Assembly (NCBI GenBank): GCA_963706555.1
Contig: OY970164.1
Location: 496,001 to 560,000 of the forward strand
Length of the DNA stretch: 64,000 bases
Direction of reading: 5' to 3'
Origin: Bog-473 sp963706555
Lineage (GTDB): Bacteria; Actinomycetota; Acidimicrobiia; Acidimicrobiales; RAAP-2
Of this stretch, positions 49,023 to 58,115 are shown in pieces. The notes beneath the pieces are model-generated. The model saw only the letters and a program-made list of their open reading frames with translations, did no database searches and was not told the DNA's origin. Positions within the stretch are counted from its first letter, which is position 1. Each line of letters starts with the position of its first letter. The position numbers and the translations under genes were made by a program.

Positions 49023-50046
49023 AGCAGGTCGAGGACCCCACGGGCGCCGAGCTCTGGCTGCGGCGACGGACCGCCTCCTCGAAGCGACCATCGTGGGGAG
49101 CTTCTCGCGACTCGGATATGCCCTCCGCTCCCGCATGGAGGCGTGGAGCCCGCCTCCCCGGCTCGACGGCAAGGTCATCGTGGTGACGGGCGCTTCGTCG
49201 GGCATCGGCAGGGCGACGGCTCTCGCCCTGGCCCAGCTCGGAGCCGGGCTCATTCTCGTGGGGCGCAACGAAGGCCGGTTGGCGGCCACCCGGCGCTCGG
49301 CCATGACCTTCCATGATGCCGGCCGGGTTGTCCTCGCTCCCCTCGACCTCGTTGACCCCGACGCCGTCAGGCTGTTTGCGGACCGACTCGCTGCGTCGGA
49401 AGACCGGCTCGACGGCCTCGTCCATTGTGCCGGTGCGCTGATCGGGGACTATCGGAGAGCGACCGACGGCACCGAACTGACCTTGGCGACGCACGTCCTT
49501 GCGCCGTTTGACCTCAGCCGCCTCCTTTTTCCACTCCTCCGCCGGGCACCCTCGTCCGTCATCGTCACCGTGTCGTCGGGCGGCATGTACGCCGAACGCT
49601 TCGACCTCGCGCACCTCGAGATCGGCGCACACGACTACCGGGGGGGCACCGCCTACGCCCGCGCCAAACGGGCGCAGGTCGTGCTCGCCCATGAATGGGC
49701 CCGGCGATGGGGCCCTGACGGCATCGCGAGCTATGCCATGCATCCGGGGTGGGTGGCGACGCCCGGACTGGCCACGGGACTCCCCCGTTTCGCCCGCCTC
49801 GGGCCATTCCTGCGGACACCGGGCCAAGGAGCGGACACAGTGACGTGGCTGGCGTCGGATGGGCCACGGCGTCCTGGCGCACCCGCCCCGCGACCGGGGG
49901 GCATCTGGCTGGATCGACACCGTCGTGCGGCGTATTACCTCCCGACCACGTATCGCACGCCGGCGCAACGCGCGGGCGACGGCGAAGCCCTCTGGCAATG
50001 GTGCGCCCACCGTCTGCCGACCGGCGTGCATCGCCGGATGCAATGA
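49012..50046 (+). CDS. short-chain dehydrogenase/reductase
   Basis: A 344-residue SDR: GKVIVVTGASSGIGRATALALAQLG (coenzyme loop), LVHCAGALIGDY, the catalytic Ser in VTVSSGGMYAE and Tyr-x3-Lys in GTAYARAKRAQ, then MHPGWVATPGL. An N-terminal extension of about 45 residues precedes the Rossmann fold (EATIVGSFSRLGYALRSRMEAW). GTG 49012 lies inside the last codons of the B12 regulator gene, implying coupling; the true start could be slightly later. Its stop overlaps the photolyase ATG. The substrate is unknown; SDRs next to phr genes recur in light-response loci. Confidence 0.88.
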   Translation: MSSEAGRGPHGRRALAAATDRLLEATIVGSFSRLGYALRSRMEAWSPPPRLDGKVIVVTGASSGIGRATALALAQLGAGLILVGRNEGRLAATRRSAMTFHDAGRVVLAPLDLVDPDAVRLFADRLAASEDRLDGLVHCAGALIGDYRRATDGTELTLATHVLAPFDLSRLLFPLLRRAPSSVIVTVSSGGMYAERFDLAHLEIGAHDYRGGTAYARAKRAQVVLAHEWARRWGPDGIASYAMHPGWVATPGLATGLPRFARLGPFLRTPGQGADTVTWLASDGPRRPGAPAPRPGGIWLDRHRRAAYYLPTTYRTPAQRAGDGEALWQWCAHRLPTGVHRRMQ

Positions 50047-51419
50047 CTGCTCGTGCGGTCGTATGGTTCCGCCGGGACTTGCGGCTGGCGGACAACCCGG
50101 CGTGGGCGGCCGCCACCGCCAGGGCCGAACGTGTCACCGCCCTCTACGTCCTCGACCCCGTCTTGCTCAACGGCTCCGGGGTCTTCCGACGATCGCAGCT
50201 CATCGCGCATCTCCACGCGCTCGACCAGAGCCTGCAACGGGTCGGCGGACGCCTTCTCGTGCGCTCGGGCGCACCCACGGCGGTTGTTCCTGCCATTGCC
50301 GAGTCCCTCGGGGCCGACCTCCTGTGCAGCAATGCCGACGTGACTCCCTATGCCCGGCGGCGCGATCAGGCAGTGGGCGGGGGGTTCGGAGGTTCCTTCG
50401 AACAATGGTGGGGCAATCTGGTCCATCCTCCGGGATCGATCCTGGCATCCACCGGACGGGTCTCACGGGTCTTCACTCCGTTCGCCGCCAAGTGGAGCCG
50501 CGCCGCACGATCCAACTGGCCGCAGAACGGGCCCGCGGTCATCGACAACGACCCAGGCACCGGAATCCCCGAGACCGAAGCTCCACCCTTCCAACGTGGC
50601 GGCGAGGAGGCAGCGTGGAGTCGGCTCGGCGCATTCGCGGCGCGGGTCGACGACTACCACGACACCAGGGACAGGCCGGCCTTGGACGGCACCTCGCAGC
50701 TCTCAGCCGACCTGCGCTTCGGCGTACTGGCTCCGACTGCGGTGGTAGATGCTCTCGGGACGTCGACCAAGGGCAGGGCCTCCTTCGTCCGCCAGCTGGC
50801 CTGGCGGGACTGGTACGCCCATCTCCTATGGGAGGTACCGTCGCTGGCCGACACCGCCCTGCGACCCGGGCTCGACGGTGTCGCGTGGGAGAACGATCCG
50901 GCCGACATCTCGGCCTGGCAAGAAGGCCGCACGGGGTATCCCCTCGTTGACGCCGGCATGCGGCAGCTCGCAGCCACAGGCTGGATGCACAACCGCGTCC
51001 GCATGGTCGCCGCATCATTCCTCGTCAAGGACCTTCTGGTCGACTGGCGGATCGGCGAACGATGGTTCCGGCGGCTCCTGGTTGATGCGGACATCGCCCA
51101 GAACGCCGGCAACTGGCAATGGGTTGCCGGCACCGGTCCCGATGCCGCTCCGTACTTCCGCGTCTTCAATCCCGTCGTGCAGTCGACACGGTTCGATCCC
51201 TCCGGAGAGTACATCCGGGCGTTCGTCCCTGAGTTGGCCCACGTCCCGGCACGGTGGATCCACGCGCCCTGGACAGCACCACCCATGGAGCTGGCGACCT
51301 TCGGCGTGACGCTCGGGGCCTCCTACCCATATCCGGTCATCGACCACGCCTTTGCCCGAGATCGCGCCATCAGCGCCTACACCATGGCGCAACGGCACGG
51401 ATCGATCCGTCCACGCTGA
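50043..51419 (+). CDS. phrB: deoxyribodipyrimidine photolyase
   Basis: A 458-residue class I CPD photolyase/cryptochrome family enzyme that splits pyrimidine dimers with FADH- under blue light. The N-terminal antenna domain starts VVWFRRDLRLADNPAW. The FAD-binding C-terminal half contains RQLAWRDWYAHLLWEVPS, GYPLVDAGMRQLAATGWMHNRVRMVAASFLVKDLLVDWRIGERWF, and the FAD-pocket NAGNWQWVAGTG ending with YFRVFNPVVQ. ATG 50043 overlaps the SDR stop (ATGA). Position under the B12-regulator promoter makes light induction likely. Confidence 0.95.
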   Translation: MTARAVVWFRRDLRLADNPAWAAATARAERVTALYVLDPVLLNGSGVFRRSQLIAHLHALDQSLQRVGGRLLVRSGAPTAVVPAIAESLGADLLCSNADVTPYARRRDQAVGGGFGGSFEQWWGNLVHPPGSILASTGRVSRVFTPFAAKWSRAARSNWPQNGPAVIDNDPGTGIPETEAPPFQRGGEEAAWSRLGAFAARVDDYHDTRDRPALDGTSQLSADLRFGVLAPTAVVDALGTSTKGRASFVRQLAWRDWYAHLLWEVPSLADTALRPGLDGVAWENDPADISAWQEGRTGYPLVDAGMRQLAATGWMHNRVRMVAASFLVKDLLVDWRIGERWFRRLLVDADIAQNAGNWQWVAGTGPDAAPYFRVFNPVVQSTRFDPSGEYIRAFVPELAHVPARWIHAPWTAPPMELATFGVTLGASYPYPVIDHAFARDRAISAYTMAQRHGSIRPR

Positions 51420-51549
51420 GGCCAGCCGTCCCCAATCATCCACCCGCCACTGCGATCCCCAGGTCGGTGCGAGGTTGCGGCGAGTTGGGGGCTCCTCCTT
51501 CAGCCTTGGTACGTTGAACGGGCACTGGCAACAAGGGGGAATCCACACG

Positions 51550-52671
51550 ATGAAGTCTGAGCACAGCCCGATGAGTGGGTTCGACGAGTACCCCATCCAT
51601 CAGATACCTGAGCCCCTCCGTATTCTCGGCACGTCGGATCCACGGGCGTACGAGCGGTACTGGTTCACCGCAGCCGACGAGGCAGAGGACGTGCTCCTGG
51701 TGATCGGTTTCGGCTTCTACCCCAACCTGGGAACCGCCGATGCTTTCGCCATCCTCGTCCACGAGGACATCCACACGACGGTCAGGGCGCACCGGGTGCT
51801 CGACGACGACCGGACCGATATCGGGACGGGCCCGATGCGCGGCGAGGTCCTCGTGCCGTTCCGGGAGTGGCGGCTGACCGTAGGGGAGAATGCGCAAGAG
51901 CTGGAGGTCGACCTCAGATGGCACGACACCAAGCGCGCCATCTTCCATCGCATGGGCGGAGCCGGTATGCACACGAGCCATGACGGGAGGCCGGCCCTCC
52001 CCACCGCAGGCTACGAGGGCTTCGGGCGTATCGAGGGTGAGGTGACGATCCGCGGGAAGACCCTGTCCCTCTCGACCGAGTCGACCCGGGGCAGCCGCGA
52101 CCACCATTGGGGCATCCGCAACGGTGTCGGCGGACCAGGACATCTCCAACCGCAGGCTCGGAGCTCCCACCTCGGGCAGTGGGTCGAATTCTCCGACTGG
52201 TCGATATGGGGCTGGCGGTGTCTCCGCAACATCGGCGCCGCCGCGCACCCGGGGGCCGAGATGGTCACTCCGTTCTCCAACAAGATGCGCTTCGATCCCG
52301 AGACCAAGCATCTGATCGGCGGGGTGATCCAAAGCAGGTTCGCCGATGGCACCGTGAAGGAGATCACCTACGAGCAGATCGGTCACCGGGTGGCCTACCT
52401 GCGCTGCGGGATGTACATGGGTCCGGATCAGAACGGCACGCCGGAGGAAAACTGGTTCCAAGGAACGTACGAGGGAGGCGAAATGATCAGAGGGGAGAGT
52501 TTTGACCTCGGCGACCCGGGTGTTCGGCAACGGATCGCCGGGTTCGACGACCACCTCGTCATCGCGACGTGCGACGGCGAACGGACGATCGGCCTTCTGG
52601 AATGCTCCAACCCTGTCCTCTACGAGATGTGCCGGGACCGGGTGCCCGGCTTCGCGCTCCTCGAGGACTGA
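51550..52671 (+). CDS. conserved hypothetical protein (catabolic operon)
   Basis: A 373-residue soluble protein, not of a characterised family that I recognise. It is rich in aromatic residues and beta-strand patterns (LLVIGFGFYPNLGTADAFAILVHED, FGRIEGEVTIRG, RGSRDHHWGIRNG, GHRVAYLRCGMYMG). Homologues of this type occur beside APH kinases, P450s and CaiB enzymes in actinobacteria, which suits a substrate-binding or isomerase-like role, but this is inference. ATG 51550 has AAGGGGGA about 9 nt upstream; the longer open frame overlaps the photolyase end. It opens the eleven-gene unit that runs to 61545. Confidence 0.7.
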   Translation: MKSEHSPMSGFDEYPIHQIPEPLRILGTSDPRAYERYWFTAADEAEDVLLVIGFGFYPNLGTADAFAILVHEDIHTTVRAHRVLDDDRTDIGTGPMRGEVLVPFREWRLTVGENAQELEVDLRWHDTKRAIFHRMGGAGMHTSHDGRPALPTAGYEGFGRIEGEVTIRGKTLSLSTESTRGSRDHHWGIRNGVGGPGHLQPQARSSHLGQWVEFSDWSIWGWRCLRNIGAAAHPGAEMVTPFSNKMRFDPETKHLIGGVIQSRFADGTVKEITYEQIGHRVAYLRCGMYMGPDQNGTPEENWFQGTYEGGEMIRGESFDLGDPGVRQRIAGFDDHLVIATCDGERTIGLLECSNPVLYEMCRDRVPGFALLED

Positions 52672-52683
52672 CGAGCCCGCCTG

Positions 52684-53721
52684 ATGGATCCGTCCACCTT
52701 TGCGCTCTGCGCCACGATGTACCTTCGTAAAGCCTGGGACGAACTCGGGATCGAGGTCACCGGCGCCCGGAAGATCATCGGCGGAGCATCGCGCCATACA
52801 TGGTCCGTCGATGCTGCGTGGAACGACAGCCACGGCACCCCGCAGTTGCGTGAGCTGATCTTCCGACTGGATCCACCCGCGTCGCTCCTCGAAAGCAACC
52901 GCGGTACCGAATACGCCATGTACCGCGCTCTGTACGGCAGCCCTGGCATCCCGCTGCCCCAGCCGCTCCTGATCGAGGACGACGAGGACGCCTTCGGAAT
53001 GCCCTTCTTCGTCATGGAACGGCTGGGTGGCGTTGCCTGGCCACAGGAATTGCTGACCCCCGCCTTCGAGGGTCGCCGCGAGCTGCTCGTGCGCCAGATG
53101 TTCCGCGTTCTCGGATCTATCTCGGCGGTGGACTACGAAACAGTCGGGCTGCAGGACGTCCTGGCCGTACCGGCTCGCGACAACACCTGGGAGCCGGAGC
53201 TCGAACGGTGGGAGAGGACACTGCACGATCACGACCTGGGGCCGATGCCGATCACTGCTGCGGTGATCCGCGAACTGCGTCGCCATCCTCCACCACCCGT
53301 CGCCCGGCCGCGGATCGTCCACGGCGACTTCCGGGTGGGGAACGTGCTGCTCTCACCCCAAGGAGTCGTCGGGGTCCTCGACTGGGAGATGACCCATCTG
53401 GGCGACCCACACGAGGACATCGCCTGGAGCATGGCCAGGAACTGGCGGAGTGGCTCGACTCCCGAACTGATCGGGGGAGCGCTGCACCCGGACGAGGCGA
53501 TCGCCGCGTGGGAGACCACGAGTGGCATGCACGCGGATCCGGCGTCGCTCCGTTGGTGGCAATTGTTCACCCACGTGAAGGCCAACGCGATTTGGGCCAC
53601 CGCAGCCCACGAGTTCTCGACGGGGCGCACGAACGAGCTCATGTTCGGCACTATGGGCTGGTTGAACATCGGCTCGCAGGAGAAGTGGGCGATCGAGGAC
53701 ATGGGGGTCCTGACCCGATGA
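52684..53721 (+). CDS. aminoglycoside phosphotransferase (APH)-like kinase
   Basis: A 345-residue APH/choline kinase fold protein. The nucleotide-binding N-lobe has KIIGGASRHTWSVDAAW, the catalytic loop is IVHGDFRVGNVLL (Asp as base) and the metal-binding motif is VLDWEMTHLGDP. APH-like proteins in actinobacterial acyl-CoA and steroid clusters are common and usually of unknown acceptor; antibiotic resistance is not implied. It starts 12 nt after the upstream gene, and its stop overlaps the next ATG (ATGA). Confidence 0.88.
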   Translation: MDPSTFALCATMYLRKAWDELGIEVTGARKIIGGASRHTWSVDAAWNDSHGTPQLRELIFRLDPPASLLESNRGTEYAMYRALYGSPGIPLPQPLLIEDDEDAFGMPFFVMERLGGVAWPQELLTPAFEGRRELLVRQMFRVLGSISAVDYETVGLQDVLAVPARDNTWEPELERWERTLHDHDLGPMPITAAVIRELRRHPPPPVARPRIVHGDFRVGNVLLSPQGVVGVLDWEMTHLGDPHEDIAWSMARNWRSGSTPELIGGALHPDEAIAAWETTSGMHADPASLRWWQLFTHVKANAIWATAAHEFSTGRTNELMFGTMGWLNIGSQEKWAIEDMGVLTR

Positions 53722-54168
53722 GGCCCGACCCGCAGTTCGTGATGGGGGCCGCGTTGCAGGCCCTCGATGAGATCGCGGCAGGGTCAACGGACGCCGAAGA
53801 GATCTCACGGCTTCGTGGCGTGTCATCCCTCCTCTCGATAATTCAACGAGAGTGGGACACGTGCGCCTCGACTCGTCTCGCCGGAATCTCGCGCTACACG
53901 GAGATCCTTGCTCGAGGTTCGGAGCTGATGACGGGCGCGCGAACGCGACCATCTCGAACAGGTGCTCGCCGAGGTGGCACGCAGCGCCGACGACTTCAGG
54001 ATCTCCTCACTCGAACTGACCCTCGATCGCCTGCGATCGGCCGTTCTCGACCTCCAAAGCTGGATCGAGGACACCGACGGTGCGGGAGAACGCGCCCTTC
54101 TCGCCTCCATCTGGCAAGCCGAGTACGAAGACGCACAGAGCGAGGATCGGAATCATTTCTTTTGGTAG
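53718..54168 (+). CDS. small hypothetical protein, frameshifted
   Basis: MRPDPQFVMGAALQALDEIA opens at ATG 53718 (ATGA overlap with the kinase gene). The first 75 codons read into RGSELMTGA, then the frame breaks at the AA of 53942-53943. Removing one A gives RRDHLEQVLAEVARSADDF and a clean 149-residue protein ending EDRNHFFW. It is largely helical and acidic, with no known domain. A small protein directly after an APH-like kinase is common in similar actinobacterial clusters, so it may be a partner of the kinase. Confidence 0.65.
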
Positions 54169-54188
54169 GGCGAACCCCGGGAGAGCGC

Positions 54189-55394
54189 ATGAGCAAGGAC
54201 AACGAGCAGATCGACCTGACACGGCCGGAATTCTGGATGGCGGATCCCTACCCCACCCTGGCGCACCTTCGGTCAACAGATCCCGTCCACTACCACGACA
54301 CGGCTGCACACCCCTTCTGGGCCTTGACGCGTCACGACGACATCGTTGCCGTATCGAAGAACCCCGAGACCTTCTGCTCGGGCAAGGGGATCGCCATACA
54401 GGGCGGCAGCGGGGAGGACATGGCCGAGTTCGAGAACCTCGTGACAATGGACGATCCCGCCCATAAGTGGTTGCGCGCACTGGTGAGTCGGGGCTTCACG
54501 CCCGCCCGCATCAGGACCATGGAATCGCACATTCGGGAGCTGACGACGTCCATCCTCGACGACGTCGCAGGTCATGACGAGATCGACTTCGTCGAGGATG
54601 TGGCTGCGCTCTTGCCGAGCTACGTCATCGGTGAGCTGCTCGGTGTGCCCCGCCAGGATCAACACCTCATCAAGGTCTGGAGCGACGGGATCACCGAGGG
54701 AGGCGGCGGCGGGGACGGTCAGAATCAAGACGGGTTCGCCGCCATCGGACAGATGATGACTTATCTGGCGGGCATGCAGGAGGTCCGCCGGGACGCGCCC
54801 GGCGACGACCTTGTCTCCCTCCTCATGCAGGCCGAGATCGACGGAGAGCGACTGAGCGAGCAAGCCCAGCGTGGCTTCTTCCTGCTGTTGGAATTCGCCG
54901 GCAACGAGACCACCAGGAACACCATGGTGGGGGGACTTCTCGCGCTGGCCGAGAACCCGGACCAGGCCAAGCTCCTCCGCGACGATCCTCGCCTCATCGG
55001 GTCGGCTGCCGAGGAGATGCTCCGGTTCGTCTCCCCGGTCACCCACTTTCGCCGGACCGCGACGAGGAACACCGAGCTTCGGGGCCGGGAGGTCCAAGAG
55101 GGGGACTGGCTCGTCCTGTTCTACGGCGCGGGAAATCGCGATCCGGAGGTCTTCGCCGACCCGGACAAATTCGACGTGACCCGCCATCCAAATCCGCACG
55201 TCGCGCTCGGCGGGGGCGGTCCCCACTTCTGTCTGGGTGCCGCGCTCGGCCGATTGGAGATCCGCGTCATGTTCGAGGAGCTGTTGCGCCGCTTCCCCGA
55301 CTTCGAACGAGCCGGGCCACTCACGCGCGTACGCTCCAACTTCATCCGAGGCATCAAGACGATGCCGGTGCGCTTGGGCGAGGATCGCGGATGA
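54189..55394 (+). CDS. cytochrome P450 of the catabolic operon
   Basis: A 401-residue bacterial P450. I-helix LLEFAGNETTRNT, K-helix ExxR in EEMLRFVSPVTHFRR, heme loop ALGGGGPHFCLGAALGRLE. The aromatic usually at the start of the heme motif (FxxGxxxC) is Leu here. It contains a Gly-rich loop (EGGGGGDGQN) near residue 178. The context with an SCP-x-like thiolase and DUF35 protein resembles steroid side-chain or terpenoid catabolism, where P450s of the CYP125/CYP142 kind oxidise a terminal carbon; membership there cannot be proven by eye. It begins 20 nt after the small hypothetical gene. No ferredoxin is adjacent, though one lies at 40.8 kb. Confidence 0.93.
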   Translation: MSKDNEQIDLTRPEFWMADPYPTLAHLRSTDPVHYHDTAAHPFWALTRHDDIVAVSKNPETFCSGKGIAIQGGSGEDMAEFENLVTMDDPAHKWLRALVSRGFTPARIRTMESHIRELTTSILDDVAGHDEIDFVEDVAALLPSYVIGELLGVPRQDQHLIKVWSDGITEGGGGGDGQNQDGFAAIGQMMTYLAGMQEVRRDAPGDDLVSLLMQAEIDGERLSEQAQRGFFLLLEFAGNETTRNTMVGGLLALAENPDQAKLLRDDPRLIGSAAEEMLRFVSPVTHFRRTATRNTELRGREVQEGDWLVLFYGAGNRDPEVFADPDKFDVTRHPNPHVALGGGGPHFCLGAALGRLEIRVMFEELLRRFPDFERAGPLTRVRSNFIRGIKTMPVRLGEDRG

Positions 55395-55415
55395 CGCCAT
55401 CGGAGACCGGTTGTC

Positions 55416-56582
55416 GTGCGTGAATTCTCCGGCTCGACGGCGATCGCAGGTGCGGCCAACACTGCGTTCTCGTTCACTTCCGGGCGCTCTCATCTCGACT
55501 TGGCGCTCGAAGCAATCACGCTGGCGCTCGACGATGCCGGTCTGATGACCCAGGAGGTCGACGGCATCACCGGGTACTCGTTCGACCGGGTGCGCGAATA
55601 CGAATTGGTCAGCAACCTCGGCCTCTCCGATCTTTCTTTTTTCGCCGAGTCCCCGTACGGCAATGGCTGTGGAGCCGTGGCGCTGGCCGCCCTGGCCGTT
55701 GCGAGTGGCCGAGCAGACACGGTGGTCGCGTTTCGTAGTGTCAAGGCACCCCTCGGCGACACGCTTCACTTCGGTCAGGACATGGAGTCCATTGCCCCGG
55801 CCCTTGCCGGTTCGCGGGTCCATCACGCGCCTTTCGGTCTCCTGACGGTGATCCAGTGGGCTGCGCTCGTGGCGCAGCGCTACGTCTACCGCTACAAGAG
55901 CGATCCGGATGGGTTCGGGTGGGTCACCGTCGTCGCACGCGAGTTCGCCGCGACCAACCCGGCTGCGTTGCACTTCGGCCACCCGCTGAGCTGGGCTGAC
56001 TACCTCGCCTCACCCATTGCCTCGTCGCCCCTGCGCCTTCCCGACGGAAATGTCGGCAACGACGGCGCGAGCGCCGTGGTCATCACGACGGCGCAACGTG
56101 CAGCCGATTTGCGCCAGCCTGCGGTCCCGATCCTCGCTGCGGGGTGGGCGACCGGTCCCGAGCTCGAAGTGGTGACCAGTTACCAACGGGCCGACATCGA
56201 GTGGCCCGAGGAAACCGCGCTTCTGGCCCGACGCCTGTACGCCGAAGCGGACATCGTCCCGGCTGATGTCGACTTCCTCGAGGTCTACGACCACGTCTCC
56301 GCGCTGGCGGCACTCTCGCTCGAAGGCCTGGGCTTCTGCGGGCCCGGCGAGGCGATCGACTTCGTGCGCGGGGGCGACAACATCCGGGTGAATGGGCGGC
56401 TCCCACTCAACACCCACGGCGGCCACCTCGGAGAGGCGTACGTGCAAACGATGAACCATGTGGTCGAAGCGGTTCGCCAACTCAGGGGGGAAGCAGTCAA
56501 TCAGGTGGCCGGCGCCTCGATCGGCCTCGTCGTCGGCGGATCACTCGCTCCGGTCACCGGCCTGGTCCTCGGCACCTCATGA
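55416..56582 (+). CDS. thiolase-fold lipid-transfer protein (SCP-x/Ltp-like)
   Basis: A 388-residue thiolase-superfamily protein of the SCP-x/lipid-transfer subgroup. It starts EFSGSTAIAGAANTAFSF, has ESPYGNGCGAVALAALAVASG near the expected nucleophile region, and ends with LNTHGGHLGEAYVQTMNHVVEAVRQLRG. It lacks the strict C-terminal GCGxxR-like motif of degradative thiolases, as do Ltp2-type retro-aldolases that work with a DUF35 partner in sterol side-chain cleavage. The next gene is a DUF35 protein overlapping by ATGA, which strongly supports that pairing. GTG 55416 is chosen, 22 nt after the P450. Confidence 0.86.
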   Translation: MREFSGSTAIAGAANTAFSFTSGRSHLDLALEAITLALDDAGLMTQEVDGITGYSFDRVREYELVSNLGLSDLSFFAESPYGNGCGAVALAALAVASGRADTVVAFRSVKAPLGDTLHFGQDMESIAPALAGSRVHHAPFGLLTVIQWAALVAQRYVYRYKSDPDGFGWVTVVAREFAATNPAALHFGHPLSWADYLASPIASSPLRLPDGNVGNDGASAVVITTAQRAADLRQPAVPILAAGWATGPELEVVTSYQRADIEWPEETALLARRLYAEADIVPADVDFLEVYDHVSALAALSLEGLGFCGPGEAIDFVRGGDNIRVNGRLPLNTHGGHLGEAYVQTMNHVVEAVRQLRGEAVNQVAGASIGLVVGGSLAPVTGLVLGTS

Positions 56583-56995
56583 CGGGTCACCTCGGCCCGC
56601 TGCCGGTCCCGGGACCCGATGACGCTCCTTACTGGGAGGGCTTGGAGGGGGGGACGCTCCTGCTCCAATGCTGCGACGCATGCGGCACGGTGCGCCACCC
56701 GCCCCGGCCTCGTTGCGGTCACTGCGCATCCGCTGCCTTCAGCTGGACGGCGGCTACCGGACTAGGGACCGTCTACAGCTTCACGATCGTTCGTCACCCT
56801 CCCAACGCGCTGCTCGGCGCGTCGGTACCGTACGTCGTGGCACTTATCCAGTTGGACGAAGGCCCACGTCTGGTAAGTAACGTCGTCGGCGTGGACCCCG
56901 ACCTCGTTGCCATCGGCCAGCGCGTCCAAGTGGAGTTCGATCGAAGGGGCCCCGGCGCCGTCCTCCCGCGCTTCTCGCCGGTGGTGGAGCCATGA
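56579..56995 (+). CDS. DUF35/OB-fold zinc-ribbon protein
   Basis: A 138-residue partner protein. A rubredoxin-like zinc ribbon (CDACGTVRHPPRPRCGHC) is followed by an OB fold (GTVYSFTIVRHPP, VPYVVALIQLDEGPRLVSNVVG). DUF35 proteins bind acyl-CoA and form complexes with SCP-x-like thiolases or MaoC hydratases; ChsH2 of Mycobacterium is the model. ATGA overlaps at both ends (upstream thiolase, downstream amidohydrolase) indicate fixed stoichiometry or coupling. Confidence 0.92.
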   Translation: MTGHLGPLPVPGPDDAPYWEGLEGGTLLLQCCDACGTVRHPPRPRCGHCASAAFSWTAATGLGTVYSFTIVRHPPNALLGASVPYVVALIQLDEGPRLVSNVVGVDPDLVAIGQRVQVEFDRRGPGAVLPRFSPVVEP

Positions 56996-58115
56996 CCGGT
57001 CGTCGTCCCTATGCGCTGATTTCGGCCGACTCGCATGTCAACGAGCCCCCTGACCTGTGGTCATCCCGCGTCCCGGCGCGTTTTGTGGATCCGCGCCGCG
57101 CCTCGAACGGTTCGAGCGCGGTGACGCATGGGTCCTCGAGGGCGCCCGCGAGCCGGTCCCCTTCGGTCGCAATGCCTGTGCCGGCATGGGTCCGTGGCCC
57201 CCGGACCCGTGGATGCGCTTTGAAGAGGTGCGGCCCGGGGGCTACCAGCCCGCGGCGAGGTTGCTCGACCAGGACCTCGACGGGGTGGACGCCGAGGTGC
57301 TGTTCCCGACGCCGAGGGTGGCCAACGCAGTCTTCGTGAATTCCGATCGCGACTTTCACCTTGCCTGCGTCCGGGCCTATAACGATTGGATCGCCGAATT
57401 CTGCTCCCATAGTCCTGACCGCTTGGCTGGCGTCGCGCTCCTCCCCAACTCCGGCATCGACGACGCCGTAGCCGAGTGCACACGGGTCGCCACGCTCCCC
57501 GGCATCAATGCAGTGACTATCGGCATGTACCCCCACGGGGACATCCGGCTTGCACCAGAGGACGATCCGCTCTGGGCCGCGCTCGAGGAGTTCGACCTCA
57601 CCCTGACCATCCACGTCCGACTCACGGATGGAGCACCCGGAGCACACCACGCCACGTTGCGCGAAGGCGTGATCAGGATGCTCGACGTCCCCGTCCGCCT
57701 CGAGGAGTTCATCTACACGGGCGTTATGTGGCGCTTCCCACAGCTGCGGATCGCATTTGTGGAGGTCGACGCGGGCTGGGTGCCGTACTGGAAGGAACAG
57801 GCCTACAACCGCTGGCGCCGCCAGGACCCCGTCCTGCGCGCCGAACGGGACATGGCTGCTTCGCCCCTCTCCTGCATGGATCGCATCGGCTTCACCTACA
57901 TCACTGATCGGTACGCCGTCCACAACCGCCACCTCGTCGGCCTCGACCAACTGATGTGGTCGAGCGACTACCCACACAGCGCCAGCGACCATCCCTTCTC
58001 GTGGCGCACCATCGAGTCCGACTTTTACGGGGTGCCCGACGAGGAGCGACGGGCGATCCTGGCCGACAATGCAGTGCGGTTCTTCAAGTTCCCGCCTGAC
58101 GGGCGCCGCGTGTGA
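56992..58115 (+). CDS. amidohydrolase family 2, frameshifted
   Basis: ATG 56992 gives TGRRPYALISADSHVNEPPDLW, the metal-binding D-x-H start of amidohydrolase_2, then the frame breaks at 57091-57092. Adding one C (GATCC to GATCCC) continues as APRLERFERGDAWVLEG and gives 374 residues. The C-terminal half is intact, with the metal Asp in LMWSSDYPHSASDHPFSW and FTYITDRYAVHNRH. It probably decarboxylates or hydrolyses a cyclic acid intermediate. The start overlaps the DUF35 stop, and the stop overlaps the dienelactone hydrolase GTG. It is distinct from the homologue at 42313. Confidence 0.83.

Noticed and set aside
51436..53322. 628-codon minus-strand frame
   Set aside because: Opposite the hypothetical and APH genes, which have good starts, overlaps and motifs.
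52684..53721. Aminoglycoside resistance gene
   Set aside because: The APH fold is shared by many metabolic kinases; the catabolic-operon context argues against resistance.
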